Shown: in pieces, positions 25,407 through 35,726 of the stretch | Position numbering within the stretch: position 1 is the stretch's first letter | How the letters are laid out: every line of letters starts with the position of its first letter | DNA from: Candidatus Stramentimicrobium fermentans | GTDB taxonomy: Bacteria; Atribacterota; Phoenicimicrobiia; Phoenicimicrobiales; Stramentimicrobiaceae | Direction of reading: 5' to 3' | NCBI GenBank assembly: GCA_012520575.1 | Contig: JAAYOB010000002.1 | Location: 1-64,000 of the forward strand | DNA: 64,000 nt | Made by a program: the position numbers and the translations under genes | Notes under the pieces: generated by a model | Databases searched by the model: none | What the model saw: the letters and a program-made list of their open reading frames with translations, nothing else | What the model was told of the DNA's origin: nothing

Positions 25407-27695
25407 TTAACGAATGGCCTCCTTCAGAATGAAGAGTGCACTCTGCTTCCCCTGTTTCCCAACCTGATTAATGGGTCCCACACAGGAAGGACATCCTTCA
25501 TCGCAGCCGCAATTTTCGATCAAATTACGAGCTGCCGCTAAGATTTTAGAGCGTAACTCAAAAATTTTCTCACTAAAACCAACCCCTCCCGGGTAATTAT
25601 CATAGATAAAGAGTGTGGGTAAATCGGTAAAAGGAGAGCGAACTTGGGCCACTGCTTTAATATCATTGGGATCACACATTACAAATAAGGGGGCTACATT
25701 GACCAGAACATTGGAGAGAGCTAATAAGCCCCCTGCCAGGTCAAAGGCAGCACCGGGGGCAATTTTTCCACCCACTAGCTGGGGAAAGGTTTCCGCTAAA
25801 ATAAGCCAATAGGCAGTAGTATGCATATCCTCTGCCGGTAAATTAATCTTGCCATAACCCAAATTTTCATGGGTATAGAATTTTACCTTTTTATACATAG
25901 TGGAGAGGGTAGTAATAGCTATCTCACCATGCTGATGGTAAACATTTTCTTCCTCATGCAGATTAAAGACATCCATAACTTTAATATCACTCTCTACCTG
26001 GGCATCGGTATAATAATTGACCTCCACCTTCTTGGCATAAGCCTTATAATCATCATAATCAAGTTTGGTAATGGTGTATTGTTCACCCTCATGTATATAG
26101 ATAGCCCCTTCAAATATGGTAGTGTGGACGCTTTCTCGGTCAACCTCTCCGATAACCTTGTCCATTCCCTCCTCTACATCGATAATGGTAAAGTTATCCG
26201 GGGAAGCACTGCGCAGACTGATTTCATCAGCCGGATAGGCATCGCTCATCCAGTGCCATTTATTTCGTGAGAAATGAAGAATTCCTTTATCCTCTAGGAA
26301 TTGCAGTATCTCTTCCAGCTCTTCTGTACCAAATTTTTCCTCCGGGATAAAGGGGAGTTCAAAGGCGGCACATTTGATATGACTGATTAAAATACTCAAA
26401 TTGTCAGGGTCAATAACGGCACTCTCCGGGGTCTCCTTAAAAAAGTAATCAGGGGAATTGATAATATACTGGTCTAAGGGGATACTGGAGGCAACCAATA
26501 TAGCCACTGAGGAGTGGGAACGCCGACCGGCGCGACCTGCCTGCTGCCAGGTACTGGTAATGGTACCCGGATAGCCGGCAATGAAGCAGGCATCCAATTG
26601 TCCTATATCTACCCCTAATTCTAAGGCATTGGTGCTGACCACACCCTTGATATGGCCCTCTTTAAGCCCTTTTTCAATCTCACGCCTCAGATTGGGCAGA
26701 TAACCGCCCCGATACCCTCTTACTAAGTCGCGGTCTTGTCCCAATTTTTCAAAATAATCTTTCAGATAACTGGTCAAAAGCTCGGTGGCCAGACGGCTGC
26801 GGGCAAAAACGATAGTCTGTATATCGTGATTTAGAAATTTACTGACCAGGCGCGATGTTTCTTTAATCAAGCTTTTCCTTATACCGAGTTCTCTGTTGAT
26901 TACCGGTGGATTATAAAAGAGAAAATATTTTTCTCCGCTGGGCGCCCCATTGTTATTAATCAGGGTAAATTTTTCTCCGGTAATTCTTTCCGCCAACTCC
27001 TGAGGATTGGCGATAGTGGCTGAACAGCAGATAAACTGCGGCTTAGAACCATAAAATTCACAGATTCGTTTTAAACGGCGCAATACATTAGCCATGTGGC
27101 TGCCGAACACACCACGATAGATATGTATCTCATCTATGACAATATATTTCAAATTTTGAAACAATCTATGCCACTTAGTATGGTGGGGCAATATACCGGT
27201 ATGCAGCATATCAGGATTAGTGACAATGATGTTCCCCTGATTACGGATAGCCGAACGAGCTGATACCGGGGTATCTCCGTCATAGGTGTGGGTACCGATA
27301 GATTTATCCAGGGCTTCTACCAACCGATATAGTTCTCTCAGTTGGTCCTGAGCCAGAGCTTTAGTGGGAAAAAGATAGATTGCCCGGCTCTCCGGCTCTC
27401 TGATAACCCTATTCAATACCGGCAAATTATAGCAAAGTGTTTTACCGGAAGCAGTAGGGGTAACCACCACCGCATTTTGCCCCTCTTGGATAGCATTTAA
27501 GGCACTCACTTGATGTGAATAGAGCCTGGTTATGCCATCCTCTTTTAAACGGTTAATCAGTTCCGGCTTCAGCCAGCCCGGGTAATCGGCTAACTTGGCT
27601 TCCTGTGCCGGCAGATACTCCAGCGCAGTCAGGTATGGACGGATAGTATAATCCTGTTCCAGTTCCTGAATGATGGATTTAACATCACATTTCAT
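25407..27695 (-). CDS. mrfA: MrfA/YprA DEAD/DEAH helicase with DUF1998 Cys cluster
   Basis: 762 residues. Walker A TPTASGKT, DEIH in VIDEIHIYRG, motif III CSATI, helicase C with QQAGRAGRR, then DUF1998 ending in a four-Cys cluster CGCDEGCPSC. ATG follows GGGAG. It probably begins the minus-strand run mrfA-mrfB-radC-Nudix. Expected role: strand separation at lesions for MrfB. Confidence 0.92.
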   Translation of the reverse strand: MKCDVKSIIQELEQDYTIRPYLTALEYLPAQEAKLADYPGWLKPELINRLKEDGITRLYSHQVSALNAIQEGQNAVVVTPTASGKTLCYNLPVLNRVIREPESRAIYLFPTKALAQDQLRELYRLVEALDKSIGTHTYDGDTPVSARSAIRNQGNIIVTNPDMLHTGILPHHTKWHRLFQNLKYIVIDEIHIYRGVFGSHMANVLRRLKRICEFYGSKPQFICCSATIANPQELAERITGEKFTLINNNGAPSGEKYFLFYNPPVINRELGIRKSLIKETSRLVSKFLNHDIQTIVFARSRLATELLTSYLKDYFEKLGQDRDLVRGYRGGYLPNLRREIEKGLKEGHIKGVVSTNALELGVDIGQLDACFIAGYPGTITSTWQQAGRAGRRSHSSVAILVASSIPLDQYIINSPDYFFKETPESAVIDPDNLSILISHIKCAAFELPFIPEEKFGTEELEEILQFLEDKGILHFSRNKWHWMSDAYPADEISLRSASPDNFTIIDVEEGMDKVIGEVDRESVHTTIFEGAIYIHEGEQYTITKLDYDDYKAYAKKVEVNYYTDAQVESDIKVMDVFNLHEEENVYHQHGEIAITTLSTMYKKVKFYTHENLGYGKINLPAEDMHTTAYWLILAETFPQLVGGKIAPGAAFDLAGGLLALSNVLVNVAPLFVMCDPNDIKAVAQVRSPFTDLPTLFIYDNYPGGVGFSEKIFELRSKILAAARNLIENCGCDEGCPSCVGPINQVGKQGKQSALFILKEAIR

Positions 27696-27952
27696 TTTGC
27701 TGCTCCCTTATTTCAAGTAAATCATAAATTCTACTATAAATTAATATCGCTACCAGTATACCATACCTGATGAAAAAACATGTATGAGCGAAATGCCAAG
27801 AGCTGCAAGCTTTTCATCGTTGACTTTAAGTTTTTTATTTATTATTAGGAATAAAGGAATAGGGTATGTTTGAAGTAGAGAAGACTTTCAATGTAACCCC
27901 GGACCGAATGCGAGGAAACAAGTATTCGAATAATTCTATTTTAAAAACAATC

Positions 27953-30685
27953 CTAATAAGTTAATTTTAATTTTTTTAAGAGTTCTACAAAAGGAATGGG
28001 TGTTAAGGAGATAAAAATAACTACCAGCCATTGGACAGCAGTAAGTGCTGTTACTTGAAAAACAGATTGTAAAAAAGGTATCAACATAACACCCAACTGT
28101 AAAAAAGCAGAGGCAATGATAGCCAGCACTAAATAACGGTTACTAAAAATACCTAAACTGAAGATAGAAAATTTATTGGAGCGAGAGTTGAGGGAGTGAG
28201 CCAGTTGACTCAAACTCAAAGCACCAAAAGCCATAGTTTCACCAACCGCTAAAGAATACCGGCTATAGCCATAATAAAAAGCAATCAGGGTTATTGATCC
28301 AATAAAAACCCCTTGAGAGAAAATATTAAAGCCCATCTTGCCTGAAAAGAAACCTTCCTTGGGATTACGGGGGTGTTGACTCATCACATCCCGTTCTGCC
28401 GGGTCTAGCCCTAAAGCCAAAGCAGCTAAACCATCGGTCACCAGATTGACCCAGAGAATTTGAATAGGCAAGAGCGGACGTGGCCAGCCGATCAGGATAG
28501 CCACAAATATGGTTAAAATTTCTCCTAAATTGCAAGATAGTAAATAATTAATAAATTTTCTGATATTCTGATAAATCTTTCGGCCTTCTTCTATGGCTCG
28601 CACGATAGAGTAAAAATTATCATCAGTTAAAACCATATCCGCTGCCTCTTTAGCTACATCGGTCCCGGTGATGCCCATAGCCACCCCGATATCCGCCTCT
28701 TTCAGTGCCGGTGCGTCATTGGCACCATCCCCGGTCATGGCTACCACCTGTCCGTTCTTTTGCAGAGCTTGAACAATCCTCATCTTGTGACGTGGCGATA
28801 CCCGGGCAAAAATTGCAGTCTGTCCTACCACCTGTTCCAATTCCTCTTGAGACATCTGTTCTAATTCTATGCCGGTAATTATTTTATCCTGGGGATAATA
28901 TATGCCTATCTTCTCAGCAATCGCCTGGGCGGTTAGGGCAAAATCACCGGTTATGATAACGGGGCGAATTCCTGCCTGACGGCAAGTCTGCACCGCCTCA
29001 ACCGCCTCTTTGCGGGGCGGGTCAATCATAGCAGCCAGCCCTAAAAAGGTTAACCCATTTTCCAACCGGTCAGGATCCAATTTTTTATTCTTATCTATTC
29101 CTTCCAACTCTTGAGGGCTTATACGCCGGTAAGCAACCGCCAAAACACGCAATGCCATGGCTGCTAATTCATTATTCCGTGCTATAATCTTTTCCCTAAA
29201 GCCATCAGATACAGTTAGTTCTTGTCCATCATTTCTAAAGGTAACACTGCGCTCTATAATACTTTCCGAGGCTCCTTTGGTAAACAGCATATAATCCCCT
29301 GCCGGTGTGCGGTGAATGGTGGACATTCTCTTCCGTTCAGCATCAAAAAGTACCTCCCTGACGCGGGGGTATTCTTTTTCCAATCCTTCCTTCTGATAAC
29401 CTGCTTTGGCAGCAGCTACCACCAATGCTCCTTCAGTGGGATCACCGATAATCTCCCATTGCCGGTCATCTTCGTTCTTTCTTAAATAGGAATTGTTACA
29501 AAGTGCGGCGGCTTTTAATAAGAGAGATAGGGTTTCATAATCACGAGGACTAATAATGTGCACACCTTCCAGAAAATGTCCGGCAGGTTGATATCCTACA
29601 CCTTCCACCTCAATCTCTCGTTCCGGCAAAACCAGTCTTTGTACTGTCATCTGGTTTTGAGTCAATGTTCCGGTCTTATCAGAGCAGATTACAGTCGTGG
29701 CACCTAAGGTTTCTACTGCCGGCAGACGTCTGATAATGGCATTTTTCTTAATCATCTGTTGTACGCCTAAAGCAAGCACTATAGTGACAACCGCCGGTAA
29801 CCCTTCCGGAACTGCGGCAACCGCCAGGGAAATACCGGTAAGGAACATATCAAAAAAGGGAATTCCCCGCCAGTAGCCTAATAAAACAACAACTATTACT
29901 ATTGCCAGGATAATTATTCCTAAGTTTTTTCCAACCTGGTTCAGCTTTTTTTGCAGAGGCGTTAACTCTCTTTGTTGTTCCTGCAACATCCCGGCAATTT
30001 GGCCGATTTCAGTATTCATACCGGTGCCAACTACTATTCCCTTGCCACGACCGGTTACTATCGTAGTGCCCGTATAAGCCATATTGAAACGGTCGCCCAA
30101 CGACACCTCTCCCTGACTGGTCAGCTCCCGATCATTCTTTTCTACCGGTTCTGATTCTCCGGTCAATACCGCTTCTTGAATACCTAATTCAGTAACTTCA
30201 AATAGGCGTAGGTCAGCAGGAATCCGCTCACCTGCCTCTAAAAATACTATATCTCCGGGCACTAATTGAGTAGATTTTATTTTTTTCTGTCTTCCTCCCC
30301 TTAATACCAGGGCTTCCGGAACGGTCATCTTTTTTAAGGCATCGAGGGATTTCTCTGCTTTAAACTCCTGTACTACGCTCAAGGTAGCATTTAAAATTAC
30401 AATGATACCGATAATAATCGCATCAGTCACCTCTCCCAATAACACAGAAATAGCGGCAGAGACTAATAAGATTATAATCAAAACATCGCTAAACTGGTCT
30501 AAGAACATCTGCCAGATAGTCCTTTTTCTACCCTCTTGCAATTGGTTCGGCCCGATTTTCTCCAACCGCAGCTCAGCCTCAGCAGGCGTTAGCCCCACCT
30601 GTAAAGAGGTTTTTAAATCCTGCTCGACCTCTGGCACTGTCTTTAAATAATATTTAACTGGTACTTGCTCTATTTTTTCATTCAT
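27953..30685 (-). CDS. P-type Ca2+-transporting ATPase (SERCA/PMCA-like)
   Basis: 910 residues, full length for the family. Cation ATPase N-terminus, A domain LTGESEPVEK, M4 motif VAAVPEGLPAVV (Glu ligand), phosphorylation site CSDKTGTLT, hinge MTGDGANDAPALKEADIG, and M6 NLVTDGLAALALGLDPAE. These ligands point to calcium, possibly manganese. It is located in the membrane and is probably monocistronic. The 257-bp gap to mrfA (27696-27952) has no visible gene. Confidence 0.93.
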   Translation of the reverse strand: MNEKIEQVPVKYYLKTVPEVEQDLKTSLQVGLTPAEAELRLEKIGPNQLQEGRKRTIWQMFLDQFSDVLIIILLVSAAISVLLGEVTDAIIIGIIVILNATLSVVQEFKAEKSLDALKKMTVPEALVLRGGRQKKIKSTQLVPGDIVFLEAGERIPADLRLFEVTELGIQEAVLTGESEPVEKNDRELTSQGEVSLGDRFNMAYTGTTIVTGRGKGIVVGTGMNTEIGQIAGMLQEQQRELTPLQKKLNQVGKNLGIIILAIVIVVVLLGYWRGIPFFDMFLTGISLAVAAVPEGLPAVVTIVLALGVQQMIKKNAIIRRLPAVETLGATTVICSDKTGTLTQNQMTVQRLVLPEREIEVEGVGYQPAGHFLEGVHIISPRDYETLSLLLKAAALCNNSYLRKNEDDRQWEIIGDPTEGALVVAAAKAGYQKEGLEKEYPRVREVLFDAERKRMSTIHRTPAGDYMLFTKGASESIIERSVTFRNDGQELTVSDGFREKIIARNNELAAMALRVLAVAYRRISPQELEGIDKNKKLDPDRLENGLTFLGLAAMIDPPRKEAVEAVQTCRQAGIRPVIITGDFALTAQAIAEKIGIYYPQDKIITGIELEQMSQEELEQVVGQTAIFARVSPRHKMRIVQALQKNGQVVAMTGDGANDAPALKEADIGVAMGITGTDVAKEAADMVLTDDNFYSIVRAIEEGRKIYQNIRKFINYLLSCNLGEILTIFVAILIGWPRPLLPIQILWVNLVTDGLAALALGLDPAERDVMSQHPRNPKEGFFSGKMGFNIFSQGVFIGSITLIAFYYGYSRYSLAVGETMAFGALSLSQLAHSLNSRSNKFSIFSLGIFSNRYLVLAIIASAFLQLGVMLIPFLQSVFQVTALTAVQWLVVIFISLTPIPFVELLKKLKLTY

Positions 30686-30724
30686 CGGTTAAATTTAACA
30701 CCTCGCCGAACTAACATTATAATT

Positions 30725-31124
30725 TTACTCAAAATACTTTTTAAGTAGGGGTATATTTTTCAGTTCCTGTATGCATCCACCAAAGCTCTTGCCCTTATCG
30801 GATAAGCTTGTTAAAAGGCTGCTGTGTATTTTTAGAGTTTGGCGGCAGTGCTCTCGGTAAAATTGTTTACCTTCCCCAGAAAGGGCAACCAGCACCTCCG
30901 CCTATCCTGTTGGGCACGGCACCTTTGCAGCAATCCCCGTTTAATCAGGCAGTCTACCATACTGGTCATAGTATTGGGGACAACTCGAATTAATTGAGAG
31001 GGCTTGCCCATAGATACAAATGTTTCTTGCCTAAATATTCGATAATAAAGTGTTTACAAATGCTTAAAGTTGGACCTTCCTTGCTACAAGAACACCGGGC
31101 AACATGTAGCCGGAGCATTTCCAT
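30725..31124 (-). pseudogene. Frameshifted MarR-family regulator relic
   Basis: No single frame is open, but three successive frames join into a MarR protein. From ATG 31124: MEMLRLHVARCS...IIEYLGKK. A shift then gives ETFVSMGKPSQLIRVVPNT and MTSMVDCLIKRGLLQR...QQDRR, the classic MarR wing. A second shift gives EVLVALSGEGKQFYREHC...IPLLKKYFE and stop at 30725. At least two frameshifts have destroyed it. Sequencing error is possible but two events make decay likely. Confidence 0.7.
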
Positions 31125-31648
31125 TAATTTAAGAAGGGGCTCTCCATGTTACTGGCGGCCTTTCCCCCCGGCTTTACTTCCCTGCCCATTCTCATAAGCA
31201 AGAAATAGCCCTATCGTACGAATATCGTATATTGTAATTTTTGTTCTATCAATATGGTAGGAACCTGCACTCGGAAAGTCAAGATAATGCCAACGAAAAA
31301 AGATAATACACCTTAAAAATTTGTTCCTGCCAATTTTTCTTAGTTGTTTTAGTTCTCTTCTTAAAAATCTAAAATAATCTCAGCTAGCTTCAAAGCTGGA
31401 TCCTATCGGAAAATGCCAGAGATTGATAAACAGGTTGGCCAGAAGGCCTATGCCTGAACCATCTGTTCTTTTATGCCGCTTTATTTTCGCTATTTACTTT
31501 TCAAAGGATTTATCAAGTTAAATTTACTGCTTAGGTTGAATATTTTTTATTGAATTGGCAGAGTATTTTGGGTGATAAAGAGATTATTGATTTAAAAAAA
31601 TAGTTGATTTAAATTGTTTTATTTACATTCCTATTTTTGCTTATTAAT
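31125..31648. other. Non-coding region with a MarR-operator-like repeat
   Basis: TATCGTA occurs at 31212-31218 and 31223-31229, eleven bases apart. TACGAATATCGTA (31217-31229) is itself an inverted repeat. It lies about 90 bases before the MarR relic and could be its former operator. The rest of the region to 31648 shows nothing I can name. Confidence 0.35.
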
Positions 31649-32425
31649 TTAATTAGCCAGCCCATTCGCAATATCATCAAACAAATATGAAAACTCTTGG
31701 ACCATGATCTGAAAGAGCTCTTTTCCTGTGCTTTTTAAAGCTGCCCTAGGCTCTCCAATAACTCCAATATCGCTATAATGAGAAAAAGGCCTATACTGGT
31801 GTATTCTTTTGTTTGTGAACATGCCGGGCTGAAAATATTTTTTAGCTTCTATTATTCCCCCCATTAAATTTTCAGTATCAACAAGGTCGGGAGACAGGTA
31901 AAGTTGCAATGAAGTTTCTAGCTCCCCGGCATGCCCCATTCCTCCTTTTTGTGACCTTTGAGCTTTTTGGATAATTTCTGAAAAATAATTATAGTATGTT
32001 ACGAGTATAGGGTAAATATTATGACTTGCTCCTAATTCATCAACCACTGTTCTTAAAATTCCGACATTCCCCCCATGGCTATTTATAATTAGAATATTCT
32101 TTATTTTATGAGCATCTAGACTCACACAAATATCCAAAACGAAGTTGCTAAAAGTTGCCTGTCTTAAGGTTATGCTGCCGCAAAAATCCATGTGATGAGG
32201 CGAATAACCAACCCAAATAGGTGGTAAAATTAACACTTTTTCCTTTGCTAGCAAAGCTGCTTCCTCTATTAAACGATATCCGATTGTTGTATCTGTTTCC
32301 AAGGGCAGATGAAAACCGTGCTGTTCACAAGAGCCTACGGCAATAACAACTACTGTTTTATCGTCAATATAAGACTTCAGTTCATTAGATTTAAATTTAA
32401 CCCAATAAATATTTTTGTTTTTCAT
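31649..32425 (-). CDS. Creatininase-family amidohydrolase
   Basis: 258 residues with the metal-binding motifs of the family: GSCEQHGFHLPLETDT, NSHGGNVG and HAGELETSL. The family includes creatininase, mycofactocin MftE and FAPy deformylase-type enzymes, all cyclic-amide or formamide hydrolases. No mycofactocin genes are seen here. The 258 bases to the next gene hold nothing clear. Confidence 0.88.
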   Translation of the reverse strand: MKNKNIYWVKFKSNELKSYIDDKTVVVIAVGSCEQHGFHLPLETDTTIGYRLIEEAALLAKEKVLILPPIWVGYSPHHMDFCGSITLRQATFSNFVLDICVSLDAHKIKNILIINSHGGNVGILRTVVDELGASHNIYPILVTYYNYFSEIIQKAQRSQKGGMGHAGELETSLQLYLSPDLVDTENLMGGIIEAKKYFQPGMFTNKRIHQYRPFSHYSDIGVIGEPRAALKSTGKELFQIMVQEFSYLFDDIANGLAN

Positions 32426-32683
32426 GATACGATAATTACTCCTTCTTACAGTTTTATTTGTACTAATTTTAAATAGTGTCTACGCTTTAGTCTAAACTAA
32501 TCTAAAAAAATTGGCCATGCATGTTCACTTTCCTATAGAATATTTATAACCGAAAGGATTAGCATAGGAGGAGCAGAAGCACACTTGACCAAAATCTAAC
32601 CGTATTATCATTTTAATTACAGCGTACTTGGACACGGATATAAAAGAATGTAAGCTGCTTAGCCTATACAGGTCGCCTACTTG

Positions 32684-33007
32684 CTATGGTTTATCAATAA
32701 ATTTACTTGAATTTATTTTTATAATGATGTTTTCTATTAAATTTTGTCCAATTTCCTGGTTTAATATATTGATAATTTCACCTTTTCTAATAACTATTTC
32801 GCTTGCCCAGATATGGTTTTTAACCATTAAAAAAAGATTATTATTCTGAATTTTCAGTGGTTTGGTATTTAGGGCAATTTCAGGAGGAAGAATATCTTCC
32901 CAAGAATCAAAAAAATTGTAACCATCGACTCTCTGTGTCCAATTGCGCGATTTAAAAAATGATTGGACAATCTCATTGATATGTCTTGGTTCCTTACTCT
33001 CCATCAT
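32684..33007 (-). CDS. DUF721 (DciA-like) protein
   Basis: 107 residues with the DUF721 core (FDSWEDILPPEIALNTKPLKIQNNNLFLMVKNHIWASEI). DciA loads or recruits the replicative helicase DnaB in bacteria lacking DnaC. It overlaps the end of recF by 14 bases and is the last gene of dnaA-dnaN-recF-dciA, supporting a role in replication start. Confidence 0.85.
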   Translation of the reverse strand: MMESKEPRHINEIVQSFFKSRNWTQRVDGYNFFDSWEDILPPEIALNTKPLKIQNNNLFLMVKNHIWASEIVIRKGEIINILNQEIGQNLIENIIIKINSSKFIDKP

Positions 33008-34145
33008 TCTGCATTGTCCCGTCCTTTATTCGGAATATTTTTGAGGAGGAATTAATATTATATTGTGTCAAGTCTTCTATATCTATACTGGTAATAAAAG
33101 TTTGCAGAGGCCTTTCTTTGATTATTTTCATTAAAAATAATCTTCTTTCTGAATCAAGCTCTGATAAGACATCATCTAGCAGCAAGGGGGGGTACTCACG
33201 GTCTTTCTCCTTCAATAGTTCCAATTCGGCCATTTTCAGAGCTAACACTGCGGTGCGCTGCTGCCCCTGGGAACCATAAATACCTAAATCCACTAAATTG
33301 TTCATAATAAAGTAATCATCTCGATGGGGACCGACAGTGGTTACTTTAAGTCTTAAATCTTGTTCTTTGGCCTGGCTGAGTTTCTGTTCAAAAATATTTC
33401 CTATCTCCTCATTATCTTCTGAAAAAGATGTTAAAATATTACTGTTATATTTTAGTTTTAAAACTTCCTGGTTTTTAGTCATCAATTGATGTATGATTTT
33501 AACTTTTTGATTCATTATTTGTAAGGTTTTCACCCTATACCGGATAATCATGCTTCCTATTTCTACTATTTTCTGGTCCCAGACAGTTAAGTGTTGCTCT
33601 AAATTGCTTTTACTTTCTATGCTCTTTAACAACATATTTCTCTGGAATAGTACGCGGCTATAGTCCCTTAGGTAGCGTTCATAGATAGGATTAAGATTAA
33701 TAATCACCTCATCCAAAAATTTTCTTCTAACAGAGGGAGAGCTTTTAATGATTTGCAGGTCTTCTGGTGTAAATATTACCGGGGTGAATCTTTTGGTGAG
33801 CCAGGATTTTTGCCGGTATTTTTTATTTACTTTGATAATTTTTTTGGCTTTTTTAGGCAGGGAATTTATCCGGTCAATGTCTTGGAGTAGAATATTAATT
33901 TGAAATTTTTCTTTATTTTTACTTACTTCCCCTAAAATATAACTTTCTTTTTCAGACCAGTTTATTAAATTGGAATCCTCTTTGGCTCGGTAACTATTTC
34001 CTCTTAGTAAGGTATAAATCGATTCAATAACATTTGTTTTACCTTGGGCATTATCGCCTATGAAAATGTTTAAGGAGCTATGAAAATTAAAAGAAGCATC
34101 TTTAAAATTTCTAAAATTAATTAATCTAATCTTATCAACATTCAA
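32994..34145 (-). CDS. recF: DNA replication and repair protein RecF
   Basis: 383 residues, TTG start after AAGGAA. SMC-like ATPase: Walker A FIGDNAQGKTNVIES, signature LGIYGSQGQQRTAVLALKMAE, Walker B PLLLDDVLSELD. It loads RecA at gaps with RecO/RecR. Lies 62 bases after dnaN. Confidence 0.97.
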   Translation of the reverse strand: MNVDKIRLINFRNFKDASFNFHSSLNIFIGDNAQGKTNVIESIYTLLRGNSYRAKEDSNLINWSEKESYILGEVSKNKEKFQINILLQDIDRINSLPKKAKKIIKVNKKYRQKSWLTKRFTPVIFTPEDLQIIKSSPSVRRKFLDEVIINLNPIYERYLRDYSRVLFQRNMLLKSIESKSNLEQHLTVWDQKIVEIGSMIIRYRVKTLQIMNQKVKIIHQLMTKNQEVLKLKYNSNILTSFSEDNEEIGNIFEQKLSQAKEQDLRLKVTTVGPHRDDYFIMNNLVDLGIYGSQGQQRTAVLALKMAELELLKEKDREYPPLLLDDVLSELDSERRLFLMKIIKERPLQTFITSIDIEDLTQYNINSSSKIFRIKDGTMQNDGE

Positions 34146-34207
34146 ATAATTTTTCCTTCCTGTATTATCCTCACCTACGCCCTTATAGGAGTGTTGTCCT
34201 CACTGGA

Positions 34208-35380
34208 TTAACTCATTCTTACCGGCATCAAAACATAGCTATATTGTTCTTCTTTAGCAACTGGATTAATCATAGCAGGATTTAGATTTTCATTTAATTT
34301 TATCTCAGTCTGATCTGTTTTAATAATTCTTAAAACATCATTTATATAACGGGAATTGAAGGATATCTCAATATATTCCCCATCTATTAAGCAGGGAATC
34401 TGTTCACTGGCATCCCCTATATCCGGTGTGTTTACCTTTAAAATTAATTCTCCCCTATTTTCTCCTACCTGCTGAGAATAAATATGTGTTTCTAATCTGA
34501 TAGTATTAATATCTTCTGTAACAAATAAACTGATTCTTTCCATTCTTTGTCTAAATTCTTCGGTATCTATTTTAATAGTAGTTTTAAATTGTTGAGGTAT
34601 TATTTGGTGGTAATCAGGATATTGGCCATCGATAATGCGGGAAAATAACCTAATTCTATTCTTTTCCCCTTCCGAATTTAAAGTAAAAATAACCTGTTTT
34701 TCACCTAAATCTATTTCCACTATATTGTCATCCTCAAAGCTGAGTAATTTAAATAATTCAGATAGTGCTCTCTGGGGAATAATAACTTCAAATTGGCTGT
34801 CTGTATCAATCCTATTCTTACCGGTTAATTTAATTTTTTTTAAGGCCAGACGGTGGCTGTCGGTTGCTACAATCTCTATTCCTTTTTCTACATTTTTAAA
34901 TAAAATACCATTTAGAAAAGATCTGCTCTCATCCCTAGAAGAAGCAAATACCACCTCTTGTATGGTCTCTTTTAATATTTTCTGTGTTAGTTTAATCTTT
35001 ACTCTGCTTTGAACATCAGGAAATGGTGAAAAATCTTCAGCAGAAAACCCTAATATTTTATAGTTAGACATATCTTCTTCTTTAATATGAATTATATTAT
35101 TTTTATCTACCTCAATCTCTATATTACCTTCCGGAAATTTTCTGATTAAATCGCTGAAAATTTTATTGGGAATAACTACCGCACCATGTTCTATAATCTG
35201 TGCGGAAATATAACAATCAATTCCTATTTCTAAATCGGTTGAAAATAAGTGAATTTTATTATCTTTAGTCACTTCAAAAAGAATACCGTTATATATAGGT
35301 AAACCAAGTTTGGTAGAAATGGCCTTCTGTACTATTTGAGTTCCGTTTTCTAAACTTTTTTGAGAACAGATAACTTTCAT
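34208..35380 (-). CDS. dnaN: DNA polymerase III beta clamp
   Basis: 390 residues, three clamp repeats. N-terminal pattern MKVICSQKSLENGTQIVQKAIS...LPIYNGILFEV, and the C-terminal YVLMPVRMS typical of the clamp end. GGGAG before ATG. Encodes the sliding clamp of replication. Confidence 0.97.
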   Translation of the reverse strand: MKVICSQKSLENGTQIVQKAISTKLGLPIYNGILFEVTKDNKIHLFSTDLEIGIDCYISAQIIEHGAVVIPNKIFSDLIRKFPEGNIEIEVDKNNIIHIKEEDMSNYKILGFSAEDFSPFPDVQSRVKIKLTQKILKETIQEVVFASSRDESRSFLNGILFKNVEKGIEIVATDSHRLALKKIKLTGKNRIDTDSQFEVIIPQRALSELFKLLSFEDDNIVEIDLGEKQVIFTLNSEGEKNRIRLFSRIIDGQYPDYHQIIPQQFKTTIKIDTEEFRQRMERISLFVTEDINTIRLETHIYSQQVGENRGELILKVNTPDIGDASEQIPCLIDGEYIEISFNSRYINDVLRIIKTDQTEIKLNENLNPAMINPVAKEEQYSYVLMPVRMS

Positions 35381-35726
35381 TTTTTTTCTCCCATTCTTTA
35401 TAGTTTGCTTAATATTTTTGAAATATATTAAATATAAGAATAAGTAGTATTAGTAGTAATAATGTTAATAAAGTGAATAAATATTTTAATCTCATCTAAT
35501 TTAACAGTTAAATATGTGGATATTATTCTTAATAATTATATCTTTTATTAACAATATTCACATAACCATATTTATTATTATATTAATTTATTTACTTAAA
35601 AAACGAAGAAATTATTAATAAGTGTTATATTATAATATTGAAGGTATATTTCAAATTACAAATTATTTTCTTACCCATTAAAAAGATATTAATAATTATT
35701 CATTATGAGCAAAATATATTTATTGT
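35381..35726. other. AT-rich dnaN-dnaA spacer with two DnaA-box-like sites
   Basis: No gene. TGTGGATAT (35515-35523) and ATATTCACA (35554-35562) each differ by one base from the DnaA-box consensus TGTGGATAA/TTATNCACA. The surroundings are nearly pure A/T. Could be an origin part, as in bipartite Bacillus-type origins, or simply a dnaN promoter region. Confidence 0.4.

Noticed and set aside
25869-26270. 133-codon plus-strand frame inside mrfA
   Set aside because: Lies wholly antisense to conserved helicase sequence.
30808-31197. Two plus-strand frames of 61 and 67 codons
   Set aside because: They are the antisense of the MarR relic, whose minus-strand frames match a known family.
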